Source: Actinoallomurus liliacearum (GTDB lineage: Bacteria; Actinomycetota; Actinomycetes; Streptosporangiales; Streptosporangiaceae). Taken from it: a stretch of DNA of 64,000 bases. The stretch is taken from the NCBI RefSeq assembly GCF_039542035.1, contig NZ_BAABHJ010000019.1, forward strand, positions 62,001 to 126,000, read 5' to 3'. Below, one piece after another: positions 1 to 7,109 of the stretch (within the stretch, counting starts at the first letter, position 1; each line of letters opens with the position of its first letter). The translations under genes were made by a program, and so were the position numbers. Under the pieces are notes generated by a model that saw nothing but the letters and a program-made list of their open reading frames with translations, did no database searches and was not told the origin of the DNA.

Positions 1-2
1 GG

Positions 3-674
3 CTCGACGCGCAGGTCGTACGGCTGCCTCGCAGTGTGCGACTGGATCTGGGCGCGACGGCGAAGGCGCTGGCCGCCGACCGGGCCGCCGCGCGGGCGTC
101 CGCGGACACCGGCTGCGGGGTGCTCGTCGGGCTGGGCGGCGACATCGCGGTCAGCGGGCCGCCGCCTGAGGGCGGCTGGCGGATCCGCGTGAGCGACGAC
201 CACCGCGACGACGGCTCGGACGGCTCCGGTCAGGACGTCGTGATCACCACGGGAGGCCTGGCCACCTCGTCGGTGACCGTACGGCGCTGGCGGCGCGGCG
301 ACCAGTGGCTGCACCACATCATCGACCCGGCGACCGGCATTCCCGCCGCCTCCTGCTGGCGTACGGCCAGTGTGGCGGCGGCCACCTGCGTCGATGCCAA
401 CGCCGCCGCCACCGCGGCCCTGGTCAAGGGCTGGGGCGCGAGCACGTGGCTGGTCGGTCTGGGACTGCCGGCCCGCCTGGTCCGTCTCGACGGGCGGGCG
501 TTCGCGCTGGCCGGCTGGCCCGAGGAGGCGGCCGTGACGGTCCTGGACAGCCCGGGAAACGCGGCCGTGGCCGCTGCGGAAAGCCCGGGGAAGGCGGCGG
601 CGGCTGCGGAAAGCCGGGGGAAGGCGGTCGCCCCGCCCGCGGACGCGCGGTCGGTGGGCGGGCAGGCGCGATGA
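3..674 (+). CDS. FAD:protein FMN transferase (ApbE family), 5' truncated by window edge
   Basis: The reading frame is open from the first bases of the window, so the start lies upstream; only the C-terminal two thirds (about 223 residues) is present. ApbE enzymes transfer FMN from FAD to a Ser/Thr of a target flavoprotein. Visible family signatures are 'LDLGATAKALAADRA' near the start, the glycine-rich 'LVGLGGDIAVSG' segment and 'HHIIDPATGIPA', followed by 'VDANAAATAALVKG'. The last 45 residues are a low-complexity Ala/Gly/Lys tail made of near repeats of 'AESPGKAAAA', which is outside the usual domain. The stop overlaps the next start as ATGA, so it is coupled to the membrane protein downstream. 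Family call is secure; the physiological target is inferred to be in this operon. Confidence 0.85.
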   Translation, partial: LDAQVVRLPRSVRLDLGATAKALAADRAAARASADTGCGVLVGLGGDIAVSGPPPEGGWRIRVSDDHRDDGSDGSGQDVVITTGGLATSSVTVRRWRRGDQWLHHIIDPATGIPAASCWRTASVAAATCVDANAAATAALVKGWGASTWLVGLGLPARLVRLDGRAFALAGWPEEAAVTVLDSPGNAAVAAAESPGKAAAAAESRGKAVAPPADARSVGGQAR

Positions 675-1432
675 ACCTCCTGTGGTACGCCACACGCGCG
701 ACCGGAGAGGTCACGCTGGTGTTCCTCACGGTCGTGCTGACGCTCGGCGTGCTGTCGGCTCTTCGCGTCGGCGGGCGGCGGGTGCCGCGGTTCGTGCTCG
801 CCGGGCTGCACCGCAACCTCACCCTCGCCGCCCTGGGCTTCCTCGCCGTGCACATCGCGACCACGGTCGCCGACTCCTACGCGCCGATCGCCCTGACCGA
901 CGTCGTCGTGCCGTTCGGCTCGGCGTACCGGCCGATCTGGCTGGGCCTGGGCACCGTCGCCTTCGACCTGATCGTCGTCCTCGCGGCGACCAGCCTGCTG
1001 CGGACGAGAATCGGCTACCGCCGTTGGAAGACGCTGCACTGGGCGGCGTACGCCTGCTGGCTCGCCGCCTTCGTGCACGCGCTCGGCACCGGTTCCGACG
1101 TCCGGTCCTCGCTCTTCCTGCCGCTCGCCGGGGTCTGCGCCGCCGTCACACTGGCCGCGGTGGCCTGGCGGCTGGCGGCCGCGGGGCCCGGCAACGTCGG
1201 TCTGCGGGCCGGGACCGGACTGCTGACGCTCGTGACGGTCCTGGTCGTCGGTGCCTGGGCCGTATCCGGTCCGCTGGCGAGCGGCTGGGCCCGGCGCTCC
1301 GGCACGCCCGCCTCGCTGCTCGGGACCGCGAGCACCCCGCGGACGGGGACGACCGACCGACCGCCGGTCCCACCGTCGACGTGGGCCACGCCATCGGCCG
1401 ATGAGGGCGAGGAGAGAGGGGACGGAGAGTGA
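671..1432 (+). CDS. Ferric reductase-like transmembrane protein
   Basis: This 253-residue protein has about six hydrophobic segments between residues 10 and 205 and His residues spaced as in heme-binding ferric reductase-like domains (HRNLTLAALGFLAVHIATT around residues 43-61 and TLHWAAYACWLAAFVHALG around 118-136). Such proteins pass electrons across the membrane through b-type hemes. The start ATG overlaps the ApbE stop and its own stop overlaps the GTG of the next gene (GTGA), so the set is translationally coupled. The C-terminal 50 residues are Pro/Thr/Ser rich and probably disordered. Neighbours suggest it takes electrons from the NuoF-like flavoprotein and ferredoxin. The electron acceptor is not evident. 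Confidence 0.8.
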   Translation: MNLLWYATRATGEVTLVFLTVVLTLGVLSALRVGGRRVPRFVLAGLHRNLTLAALGFLAVHIATTVADSYAPIALTDVVVPFGSAYRPIWLGLGTVAFDLIVVLAATSLLRTRIGYRRWKTLHWAAYACWLAAFVHALGTGSDVRSSLFLPLAGVCAAVTLAAVAWRLAAAGPGNVGLRAGTGLLTLVTVLVVGAWAVSGPLASGWARRSGTPASLLGTASTPRTGTTDRPPVPPSTWATPSADEGEERGDGE

Positions 1433-2745
1433 CCAGGGGAACGGCGACACCGCACGCCGTACGCCTGCTCGCCGGATATCACGCGCTGGGCCGGCGGGCG
1501 GGGCTGGACGACCACCTGGCACAGTACGGCGCGCCGCCCCTGGCCGCAGCGGACGCCTCGTTGATCCGGGCGGTCGAGGAGTCCGGGCTGACCGGCCGGG
1601 GCGGCGGCGGGTTCCCGGCCGGCCGCAAGCTTCGCTCGGTGGCCGCCGGACGGCGGTCCGCCGTGGTCGTCGTCAACGCCGCCGAAGGCGAACCGGCCAG
1701 CGGCAAGGACCGCGCGCTGCTGACGGTGGCGCCACATCTTGTGCTGGACGGGGCCGCGCTCGCCGCCGGCGCCGTCGGCGCACGCGAGATCGTGGTGTGC
1801 GTGCACGCCGAGCGGAACGCCGGTGAGCACCCGGCTGCCGGCCCGCGGCGAGGCGGCATCACCACCCTGGCGGACACGGTCCGGCGCGCGATCGCCGAGC
1901 GCGAGCAGGCCCGGCTGGCGCCGGTGCCGATACGGGTGACCGCCGTACCGCCCCGCTACGTCGCCAGCGAGGAGACCTCCCTGGTCCGCTGGATCGACGC
2001 GGGCGATGCCCGGCCGTCCTTCACACCGCCCCGCCCCTTCGAACGCGGCGTCGGCGGCCGGCCGACGCTCGTCAGCAACGCCGAGACTTTCGCGCACATC
2101 GCGCTGATCGCGCGTTACGGTCCCGGCTGGTTCCGATCGTGCGGCGGCCAGGAGGCACCGGGCACGGCCCTGTTCACGGTCTCGGGCGCGGTCACTCGCC
2201 CCGGCGTGGTCGAGGCACCGCTCGGCACGCCGGTCGGCGAGGTCCTGCGCCTGGCCGGCGGCCCGTCCGAGCCGCTGCAGGCCGTGCTGGCCGGCGGGTA
2301 CGGCGGTACCTGGCTGGCACCGGAACTGCTGGACGTCCCGACGACGCCGTCGGCGTTCAAGGCCGCCGGCCTCGCGCTGGGACCGGGCATCCTGGTCGCG
2401 CTGCCCGAGCGGGCGTGCGGCGTGGCGGAGTCGGCACGGATCCTGGCATGGCTCGCCGCCGAGACGGCCGGTCAGTGCGGGCCCTGCGTCCACGGGTTGC
2501 CGGCGATCGCCGCGGACTTCGCCGAGATCGCGGCCTGCCGGGCCGGCACGGAGCTGTACCGCCGGCTCGACCGGCGGCTGTCGGTCGTCCCGGGTCGCGG
2601 TGCCTGCCGCCACCCGGACGGTGCCGTACGGTTCGCGGCCAGCGCCCTGCGCGTCTTCGGACGGCACCTGCGGGTCCACGCGCGCGCGAAGGGCTGTCTG
2701 TTCGCCCAGTGGCCGTCGATCCTGCCGATCCCCGAGGAGTGGTGA
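1429..2745 (+). CDS. NuoF-like NADH-binding flavoprotein with SLBB and Fe-S domains
   Basis: This 438-residue protein resembles the 51-kDa subunit of complex I. The FMN/NADH-binding glycine loop 'GRGGGGFPAGRKL' lies near residues 57-69, followed by 'NAAEGEPASGKDRALL' and 'VASEETSLVRWI'. An SLBB segment ('TRPGVVEAPLGTPVGEVLRLAG') follows, then the Fe-S region 'ETAGQCGPCVHG' near residue 345 and a distal Cys in 'GRGACRHPDGA'. In canonical NuoF the first motif has three Cys; here the first is Ala, leaving three Cys in all, so the cluster may be altered. GTG start with a purine-rich Shine-Dalgarno sequence in GGAGAGAGGGACGGAGA. It would oxidise NAD(P)H and feed the membrane reductase or the ferredoxin encoded next. 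Confidence 0.82.
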   Translation: MTRGTATPHAVRLLAGYHALGRRAGLDDHLAQYGAPPLAAADASLIRAVEESGLTGRGGGGFPAGRKLRSVAAGRRSAVVVVNAAEGEPASGKDRALLTVAPHLVLDGAALAAGAVGAREIVVCVHAERNAGEHPAAGPRRGGITTLADTVRRAIAEREQARLAPVPIRVTAVPPRYVASEETSLVRWIDAGDARPSFTPPRPFERGVGGRPTLVSNAETFAHIALIARYGPGWFRSCGGQEAPGTALFTVSGAVTRPGVVEAPLGTPVGEVLRLAGGPSEPLQAVLAGGYGGTWLAPELLDVPTTPSAFKAAGLALGPGILVALPERACGVAESARILAWLAAETAGQCGPCVHGLPAIAADFAEIAACRAGTELYRRLDRRLSVVPGRGACRHPDGAVRFAASALRVFGRHLRVHARAKGCLFAQWPSILPIPEEW

Positions 2746-2747
2746 TC

Positions 2748-2951
2748 ATGCCATGGCGGCTCAGGGTCGACCCGATCGCCTGCACAGGGCACGGCCTGTG
2801 CGCCGAGCTCCTTCCGGAGACGATCGACCTGGACGAGTGGGGATACCCGATCGTCGGGACCTTGCCCGACCGGCTGCTGCCGCTGGCGCGCCGCGCGGTG
2901 GCGGACTGTCCCACCCTGGCACTGCTGCTCGAACGCGACCGCACGCACTGA
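2748..2951 (+). CDS. Small ferredoxin
   Basis: This 67-residue ferredoxin begins two bases after the previous stop. It has the Cys spacing of short actinobacterial [3Fe-4S]/[4Fe-4S] ferredoxins: 'CTGHGLC' at residues 11-17 and a distal 'DCPTLAL' near residue 57. It is acidic and lacks other domains. As the last gene of the coupled ApbE/ferric-reductase/NuoF-like set it probably carries electrons within that system. Short ferredoxins of this kind also serve P450s, but no P450 is adjacent. Confidence 0.85.
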   Translation: MPWRLRVDPIACTGHGLCAELLPETIDLDEWGYPIVGTLPDRLLPLARRAVADCPTLALLLERDRTH

Positions 2952-2996
2952 CCGGCCGGACCAGAGGCCCCCCACTGTCGCCACAGGGTCGGCCGG
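2952..2996. terminator. Possible bidirectional hairpin between convergent genes
   Basis: CCGGCCGGACC and GGTCGGCCGG can pair with one bulged base across a 24-base loop. It sits between the ferredoxin stop and the convergent rhodanese stop. Weak evidence. Confidence 0.35.
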
Positions 2997-3010
2997 CGGC
3001 GGTCGCGGCG

Positions 3011-3577
3011 TCAGCCCCGCAGAGTGTTCAGTGTGGCCCGCAGGTCGAACGCGGCGTTGACGCGCTGGTTGTACGGAAGCCTGGCGAGCAGCGCCGCCAT
3101 GCCGCAGGTGTTGGTCAAGGCGGAGAACACCAGGCCGCCGCCGACGGCTGCCGAGATCCAGCGGATGCCGGGCACGAACAGGTCGACGATCAGACCCAGG
3201 ACGACCAGTGAGCCGGCCGCAAGCCGGACCTGGCGGTCCATCGCCCACACCGTCTTACCGCCCGGCTGCCGGTCGAGGGGGCGTCCGTCCTGCGCCCAGG
3301 CACTGGTGCCACCCGCCAGGGTGACGGCGGGGATGCCCGCCGCCGCCAACCGGTCGCAGGCGGTCTGTGATCGGGCGCCGGAGGCGCACACGAGGGCCAG
3401 CCCGCCGCGTTCGGCGGCGGCGTGCAGCGCGGGCAGGGCCTGCTGGAGCTGGTCGAGAGGAATGTTGTGGGCGCCGGCTATGTGGCCGCCCGCGTACTCC
3501 CCTGGGGAGCGCACATCGATGATCGTGAGGTCGTCGAGACGGGCGTGCAACTGCTGCGGGGTCATCGTCGAGTTCAT
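3011..3577 (-). CDS. Rhodanese-like protein with C-terminal DUF2892 membrane segment
   Basis: This 188-residue protein has an N-terminal rhodanese domain (residues 1-95: 'IIDVRSPGEYAGGHIAGAHNIPL', then the active-site loop 'VCASGARSQTACDRL' with the catalytic Cys) and a C-terminal DUF2892 membrane hairpin ('LAAGSLVVLGLIVDLFVPGIRW', 'NTCGMAALLARLPYN'). This matches the YgaP type of membrane-anchored sulfurtransferase. ATG 3577 is preceded by AAGGA at good spacing; ATG 3565 is an alternative. It lies downstream of the TauE exporter and the persulfide dioxygenase on the same strand, so a role in sulfane-sulfur handling is inferred from context and family. Confidence 0.88.
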   Translation of the reverse strand: MNSTMTPQQLHARLDDLTIIDVRSPGEYAGGHIAGAHNIPLDQLQQALPALHAAAERGGLALVCASGARSQTACDRLAAAGIPAVTLAGGTSAWAQDGRPLDRQPGGKTVWAMDRQVRLAAGSLVVLGLIVDLFVPGIRWISAAVGGGLVFSALTNTCGMAALLARLPYNQRVNAAFDLRATLNTLRG

Positions 3578-3669
3578 CGGGAGTCCTTGGATCCATGAGG
3601 GCCGAGTGGCCGCGTGGTGGGCCGGCCGTGCGGGAAATGCCCGGTGAGCACCGGGTGTGGTGTCGTGGC

Positions 3670-4416
3670 TCAGCGCAGGGCGTCGATGAGCATGAGCGCG
3701 GCCACGGCCAGCAGGGCGATCGCGACGATCTTCTGCACCGTGCGGTCGGAGAGCTTCTCCGCCCACCGTTTGCCCTCCCAGGCGCCGAGGATGGCCGTGC
3801 CGGTGAAGGGTCCGACGACCGACCAGTCGATGGCGCCGGTGCCGCCGAGCCGGGGTATGAGGGCGGCTAGGGAATTGGCACTGATCACCAGCAGGCTGGT
3901 TCCGATCGCCTCGGCCATGGGAAGGGCGAGGGCGGATACCAGTGCGGGGACGGTCAGGAAGCCGCCGCCGACCCCGAGCAGGCCGGTCAACGCGCCGAGG
4001 CCGGAGCCCGCGGCGGCGGTCTTGCCCGGCCCGACCGCGGTGCCCGGCACCGTGTCGGGTCCTGGAACGAGCATGCGCCAGGCGGCCAGGCCCGCCGACA
4101 GGGCGAAGGCCGTGGTCAGCAGCGCGCCGGGGAGATGGGCGGAGATCGCTCCGGTGGCGGCCGCCGCCGGCAGACCCGCGGCGGCGAACACGGTACCGAT
4201 ACGCCAGCGGACCCGGCCGGCCCTGGCGTGGGCGAGCAGTCCGGTCAAGGAGGTCGCGGCGACGATCAGGTGACTGGCGGTGGTGGCCTGGGAGGGGCTG
4301 AACCGCAACAGGTAGATCAGCGCGGGGACGGCGAGCATGCTGCCTCCGCCGCCCAGCCCGCCCAGTGCCAGGCCGACCACGCCTCCGGCGATGAGGGCCA
4401 GGGGAAGCGCGGTCAC
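3670..4416 (-). CDS. Sulfite exporter TauE/SafE family membrane protein
   Basis: The protein has 248 residues with about eight hydrophobic segments and the paired glycine-rich motifs of the TauE/SafE family: 'GLALGGLGGGGSMLAVPALIYLL' near residues 12-34 and 'GLLGVGGGFLTVPALV' in the second half. These proteins export sulfite or other sulfur anions. The GTG start overlaps the stop of the upstream persulfide dioxygenase gene (GTGA), which indicates translational coupling and supports export of the sulfite made by that enzyme. Substrate is inferred from context. Confidence 0.88.
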   Translation of the reverse strand: MTALPLALIAGGVVGLALGGLGGGGSMLAVPALIYLLRFSPSQATTASHLIVAATSLTGLLAHARAGRVRWRIGTVFAAAGLPAAAATGAISAHLPGALLTTAFALSAGLAAWRMLVPGPDTVPGTAVGPGKTAAAGSGLGALTGLLGVGGGFLTVPALVSALALPMAEAIGTSLLVISANSLAALIPRLGGTGAIDWSVVGPFTGTAILGAWEGKRWAEKLSDRTVQKIVAIALLAVAALMLIDALR

Positions 4417-5789
4417 ACGATCTGCCCGCGCTGTCCCCGTACGACCAGGTCGGCGTCGTGGGCCGCCGGGAAGTCGTCGTCGACGGCGACGACCTGACGG
4501 CCGGCGGCATCCAGCAGGGAGGCGGCGATCGCGGCGCGCATGCCGCTGCCGCAGTGCACCCACACCTTCCCGTCCGGGACCTCGTGCAGGCGCTGCCGCA
4601 GTTGGTGCAGCGGGATGTGCACCGACCCCTCGATGTGTCCCGTGGCCCGCTCGGAGGCGCGCCGCACGTCCAGCACGACCAGGTCCTCGCCCCAGGCACG
4701 GGCCTCGGTCAGCTCGGCGAAGTCGGCACGGGGGTACGAGCGCAGCGCCGCCGGGTCGGTCACCCACTGCTCGGGGGCACCGGTGGCGGCCGCGGCGGGG
4801 CGGTCGATGCCCACGCGGACCAGCTCCCGCTGGGCGGCGGCGATCTGCTCGGGGCTCTCGGCGAGCAGGGTGACCGGCCTGCCCCAGGGGATGAGCCAGG
4901 CCAGATAGGTGGCGAGCTTGCCGTCGAGCTCGAAGTTGAGCGCGGCGGCGACGTGGCCGTCGGCGAAGGCGATGCGATTGCGCAGATCGACCACCCACTC
5001 GCCGGCGGCCAGCCGCTCGGCGATCTGCGCGGCGTCCGCGTGCCGCGGCTCGGTCAGGTCGACCGGGGCCGGGCCCGCGGCGTTGGCCGGGCTCATGTGG
5101 GTGTAGTAGGCGGGGACGTCGTCGAGGTGGGCCAGCAGTTCGGCGACGAACGCGTCGACGTCCTTGGTCAGCGCGGCGTTCCGCGCCTTCTCGGCTCCGA
5201 TCGTGGTGGAGTCCCCCTGGGCCTGGGTGGAGGAGCAGAAGCTGCCGAAGCCGTGCGTGGGCAGCACCCGCACCTGGTCCGGGAGCTCGGCCAGCCGGCG
5301 CGCGGAGGCGTGCTGGGCGCGGGCGAGCCGTTCGGTGAGCCGGGGATCGACCAGGTCAGGACGGCCGACGGCGCCGATCAGCAGCGACCCGCCGGTGAAG
5401 GCGGCCACCGGCGTCCCGCCGTCCTCCAGGACGTAGGAGGTGTGGTGCGGGGTGTGCCCGGGGGTGGCCACCGCCCGCAGCACCAGACCGCCCTCCACCT
5501 CGGTGGTGTCGCCGTCGGTCACCGGCACCCGGTCGAACGCGACGCGGGCGCCGGCCGGGACGTGATACCTGGCCCCGGTCAGGCGGGCCAGCTCCAGACC
5601 GCCGGTGACGTAGTCGTTGTGCAGGTGGGTCTCCACCACGTGTGTGATCCGCACCCCGCGCCGGGCCGCCATGGCCAGGATCTGGTCGACGTCCCGGGGC
5701 GGGTCGACCGCCACCGCGGCGGTGCGGCCGCCGGCCAGGTAACTGCGATTGCCCAGCCCTTCGAGGGCCAGGGTCTCTATGAAGTACAT
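4413..5789 (-). CDS. Persulfide dioxygenase-rhodanese fusion (MBL fold)
   Basis: The N-terminal 240 residues form an ETHE1/Blh-type metallo-beta-lactamase domain with the metal motif 'ETHLHNDY' near residue 55 and downstream 'TPGHTPHH' and 'LPTHGFGSFC'. Two rhodanese-like domains follow; the first (residues about 255-345) has no Cys in its loop, while the second (about 365-450) has the active loop 'HCGSGMRA'. The total of 458 residues is normal for this architecture. Such fusions oxidise glutathione- or protein-persulfide to sulfite and move sulfane sulfur. The gene starts the operon that continues into the TauE exporter and rhodanese, with GGGAGGTGG upstream of the ATG, and is divergent from a CstR-like repressor. 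Confidence 0.9.
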   Translation of the reverse strand: MYFIETLALEGLGNRSYLAGGRTAAVAVDPPRDVDQILAMAARRGVRITHVVETHLHNDYVTGGLELARLTGARYHVPAGARVAFDRVPVTDGDTTEVEGGLVLRAVATPGHTPHHTSYVLEDGGTPVAAFTGGSLLIGAVGRPDLVDPRLTERLARAQHASARRLAELPDQVRVLPTHGFGSFCSSTQAQGDSTTIGAEKARNAALTKDVDAFVAELLAHLDDVPAYYTHMSPANAAGPAPVDLTEPRHADAAQIAERLAAGEWVVDLRNRIAFADGHVAAALNFELDGKLATYLAWLIPWGRPVTLLAESPEQIAAAQRELVRVGIDRPAAAATGAPEQWVTDPAALRSYPRADFAELTEARAWGEDLVVLDVRRASERATGHIEGSVHIPLHQLRQRLHEVPDGKVWVHCGSGMRAAIAASLLDAAGRQVVAVDDDFPAAHDADLVVRGQRGQIV

Positions 5790-5807
5790 GCCACCTCCCG
5801 TCGTTGA

Positions 5808-5823
5808 ATACCCCTATGGGTAT
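5808..5823. promoter_or_regulatory. CstR/CsoR-type operator, site 1
   Basis: ATACCCCTATGGGTAT has inverted ATACCC/GGGTAT arms. It lies 18 bases upstream of the persulfide dioxygenase start in the divergent promoter region. CsoR/CstR proteins bind such C-tract/G-tract palindromes. Confidence 0.7.
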
Positions 5824-5840
5824 CTGACATGCATGAACAT

Positions 5841-5856
5841 ATACCCCCTCCCGTAT
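5841..5856. promoter_or_regulatory. CstR/CsoR-type operator, site 2 (degenerate)
   Basis: ATACCCCCTCCCGTAT keeps the ATAC and GTAT ends but has an imperfect right arm. It is 33 bases from site 1 and 28 from site 3. Confidence 0.45.
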
Positions 5857-5868
5857 TTGTCCAACGCG

Positions 5869-5884
5869 ATACCCCCTGGGGTAC
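5869..5884. promoter_or_regulatory. CstR/CsoR-type operator, site 3
   Basis: ATACCCCCTGGGGTAC is a strong inverted repeat (TACCCC/GGGGTA) 32 bases upstream of the repressor start, consistent with autoregulation. Confidence 0.7.
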
Positions 5885-5916
5885 GATGGAGCGGCTGGAT
5901 CTGGAGGAGGTGCGCC

Positions 5917-6183
5917 GTGGGCGGAGAAGACGAGGCGATGAAGGCGGTGCTCAACCGTCTACGCCGCGCCCAGGGCCAGTTGGCCGGGGTCATCGCGATG
6001 ATCGAGGCCGGGCGTGACTGCAAGGACGTGGTGACCCAGCTCGCCGCGGTCTCCCGCGCCCTGGACCGCGCCGGCTTCAAGATCGTGGCCACCGGCATGC
6101 GCCAGTGCCTGACCGCCGCCGACGGCGAAGCGCCTCCCCTCACCGAGGCGGAACTGGAGAAGCTCTTCCTCGCCCTGGCCTAG
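5917..6183 (+). CDS. cstR: CstR-like persulfide-sensing repressor (CsoR family)
   Basis: This 88-residue helical protein has the CsoR-family core 'LNRLRRAQGQLAGVIAMIEAGRDCKDVVTQLAAVSRALDRAG' in which the first conserved Cys lies near residue 33, with the second Cys in 'MRQCLT' near residue 62. The copper-ligand His that CsoR proteins carry four residues before the second Cys is Gly here, which is the pattern of CstR persulfide sensors. The GTG at 5917 is preferred because GGAGGAGG sits six bases upstream; an internal ATG at 5938 is possible. It is divergent from the persulfide dioxygenase operon and three operator-like palindromes lie between, so it probably represses that operon and itself. 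Confidence 0.85.
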   Translation: MGGEDEAMKAVLNRLRRAQGQLAGVIAMIEAGRDCKDVVTQLAAVSRALDRAGFKIVATGMRQCLTAADGEAPPLTEAELEKLFLALA

Positions 6184-6665
6184 GGTCCATGGCCGGGCCG
6201 GGCACGCAGCAGGCGCGCCCGGTCGAAGCGCTCGTCCTCTTCGAGAGCCAGGTCGATCCGGGTGATCGCCGCGGTCAGCGGCGGTATCCAGCGCCTTTCC
6301 CAGGGCCCGGATCCGCTGGCGGGTGGCGGCGATCTCGCAGGCCAGAACCCGCTCGGCCGCTTGCGCGACCGCGTGACGGACGGCGGCCCGCAGGGCGGTG
6401 CGGCAGGCGTTCCGGGCTTCGACCAGCGCGGCCGAGCACCACGGCGAGAGGGCGAGCGCGGCGCGCAGATCGGAGGCGTCTCGGAGCGCGGGCCAGGCCG
6501 TCGCCAGCGCGCCCATCTCGAACCTCGGCCCCCCGAACAGGAGGGCCTCGACGTTGGCGATCTCGAACCAGCCCGCCAGCGCCCGCAACGTCGCCGCGCC
6601 TCGGGCGGGCAGCCATCCCGTCAGGACCCGCAGGTGCCACAGCAGCGTGGCCGCCGACGACCACG
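6180..6665 (-). pseudogene. Remnant of V-type ATPase subunits C (AC39-like) and D, fused and frameshifted
   Basis: Read on the minus strand, 'LLWHLRVLTGWLPARGAATLRALAGWFEIANVEALL' resembles an actinobacterial V-type ATPase C/AC39-like subunit. It runs directly into 'ALRAAVRHAVAQAAERVLACEIAATRQRIRAL', which is the C-terminal part of subunit D. Near base 6290 the frame shifts: the continuation 'RRWIPPLTAAITRIDLALEEDE' is in another frame, in keeping with one extra G in the run CTGGGAAAGG, and ends at 6180. No start codon with a ribosome site is visible and the two subunits have lost their junction, so this is a deletion remnant. Assignment rests on remembered family sequence and is moderately sure. 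Confidence 0.6.
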
Positions 6666-6694
6666 ATCGCCCGGCCGAACAGGGTTCGAATGTC

Positions 6695-6925
6695 GCGTCC
6701 TTCGCCCGGCTCGCGGCCTTCGGTCTCGCGCACGCGGCAATCGGCCTGGTCGTCTGGAACGCGACGCGCGCCGTGTGGCAGCTGCCGAGTGCCGGAGCGG
6801 TGGCCGCTGTCGTGGTGTTCACCGTGGGGAACCTGCTCGCGTTCGTGCTCGAAGGCGTCGTGGTGGCCGTACAGGCCCTGCGGCTGGAGTACTACGAGCC
6901 GGTGCTGCGCGGCGTCTTCACGACG
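6695..6925 (+). pseudogene. Remnant of V-type ATPase subunit I C-terminus
   Basis: The frame reads 'ARLAAFGLAHAAIGLVVWNATRAVW' then 'FTVGNLLAFVLEGVVVAVQALRLEYYE', which matches the last two membrane helices and 'QALRLEYYE' end of V-type ATPase subunit I. It has no upstream N-terminal portion, and the frame runs into the antisense of a GAPDH fragment. It lies on the opposite strand to the C/D remnant, so the ancestral operon was both deleted and inverted. Confidence 0.6.
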
Positions 6926-7041
6926 GCGGAACGGCTGGTGATGTCGTTGATCGCCACTACCTCATGGCCCCGTTGCAGCGCGCATCGCAGGTAGTTCCGC
7001 CCGATGCGCCCGAAGCCGTTGATACCGATACGGACGTGCAT
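6892..7041 (-). pseudogene. GAPDH N-terminal stub
   Basis: An ATG at 7041 opens a 49-codon frame beginning 'MHVRIGINGFGRIGRNYLRC' and continuing 'ALQRGHEVVAINDIT', the Rossmann start of type I glyceraldehyde-3-phosphate dehydrogenase. Homology stops after about 36 residues and the frame closes with TAG at 6892. A normal GAPDH has about 335 residues, so more than 85 percent is missing. The junction overlaps the V-ATPase subunit I remnant. Confidence 0.75.
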
Positions 7042-7109
7042 TCCGGCCTCCCGACCTTGAATCCCTTTTGGTCACCCGGCGTCCGGTCCGGGCTGAGACG
7101 GCGGCGAGG

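Noticed and set aside
230..2679. Long minus-strand open frames across the redox operon
   Set aside because: They are antisense shadows produced by the GC-rich third positions; the plus-strand proteins have recognisable motifs and overlaps.
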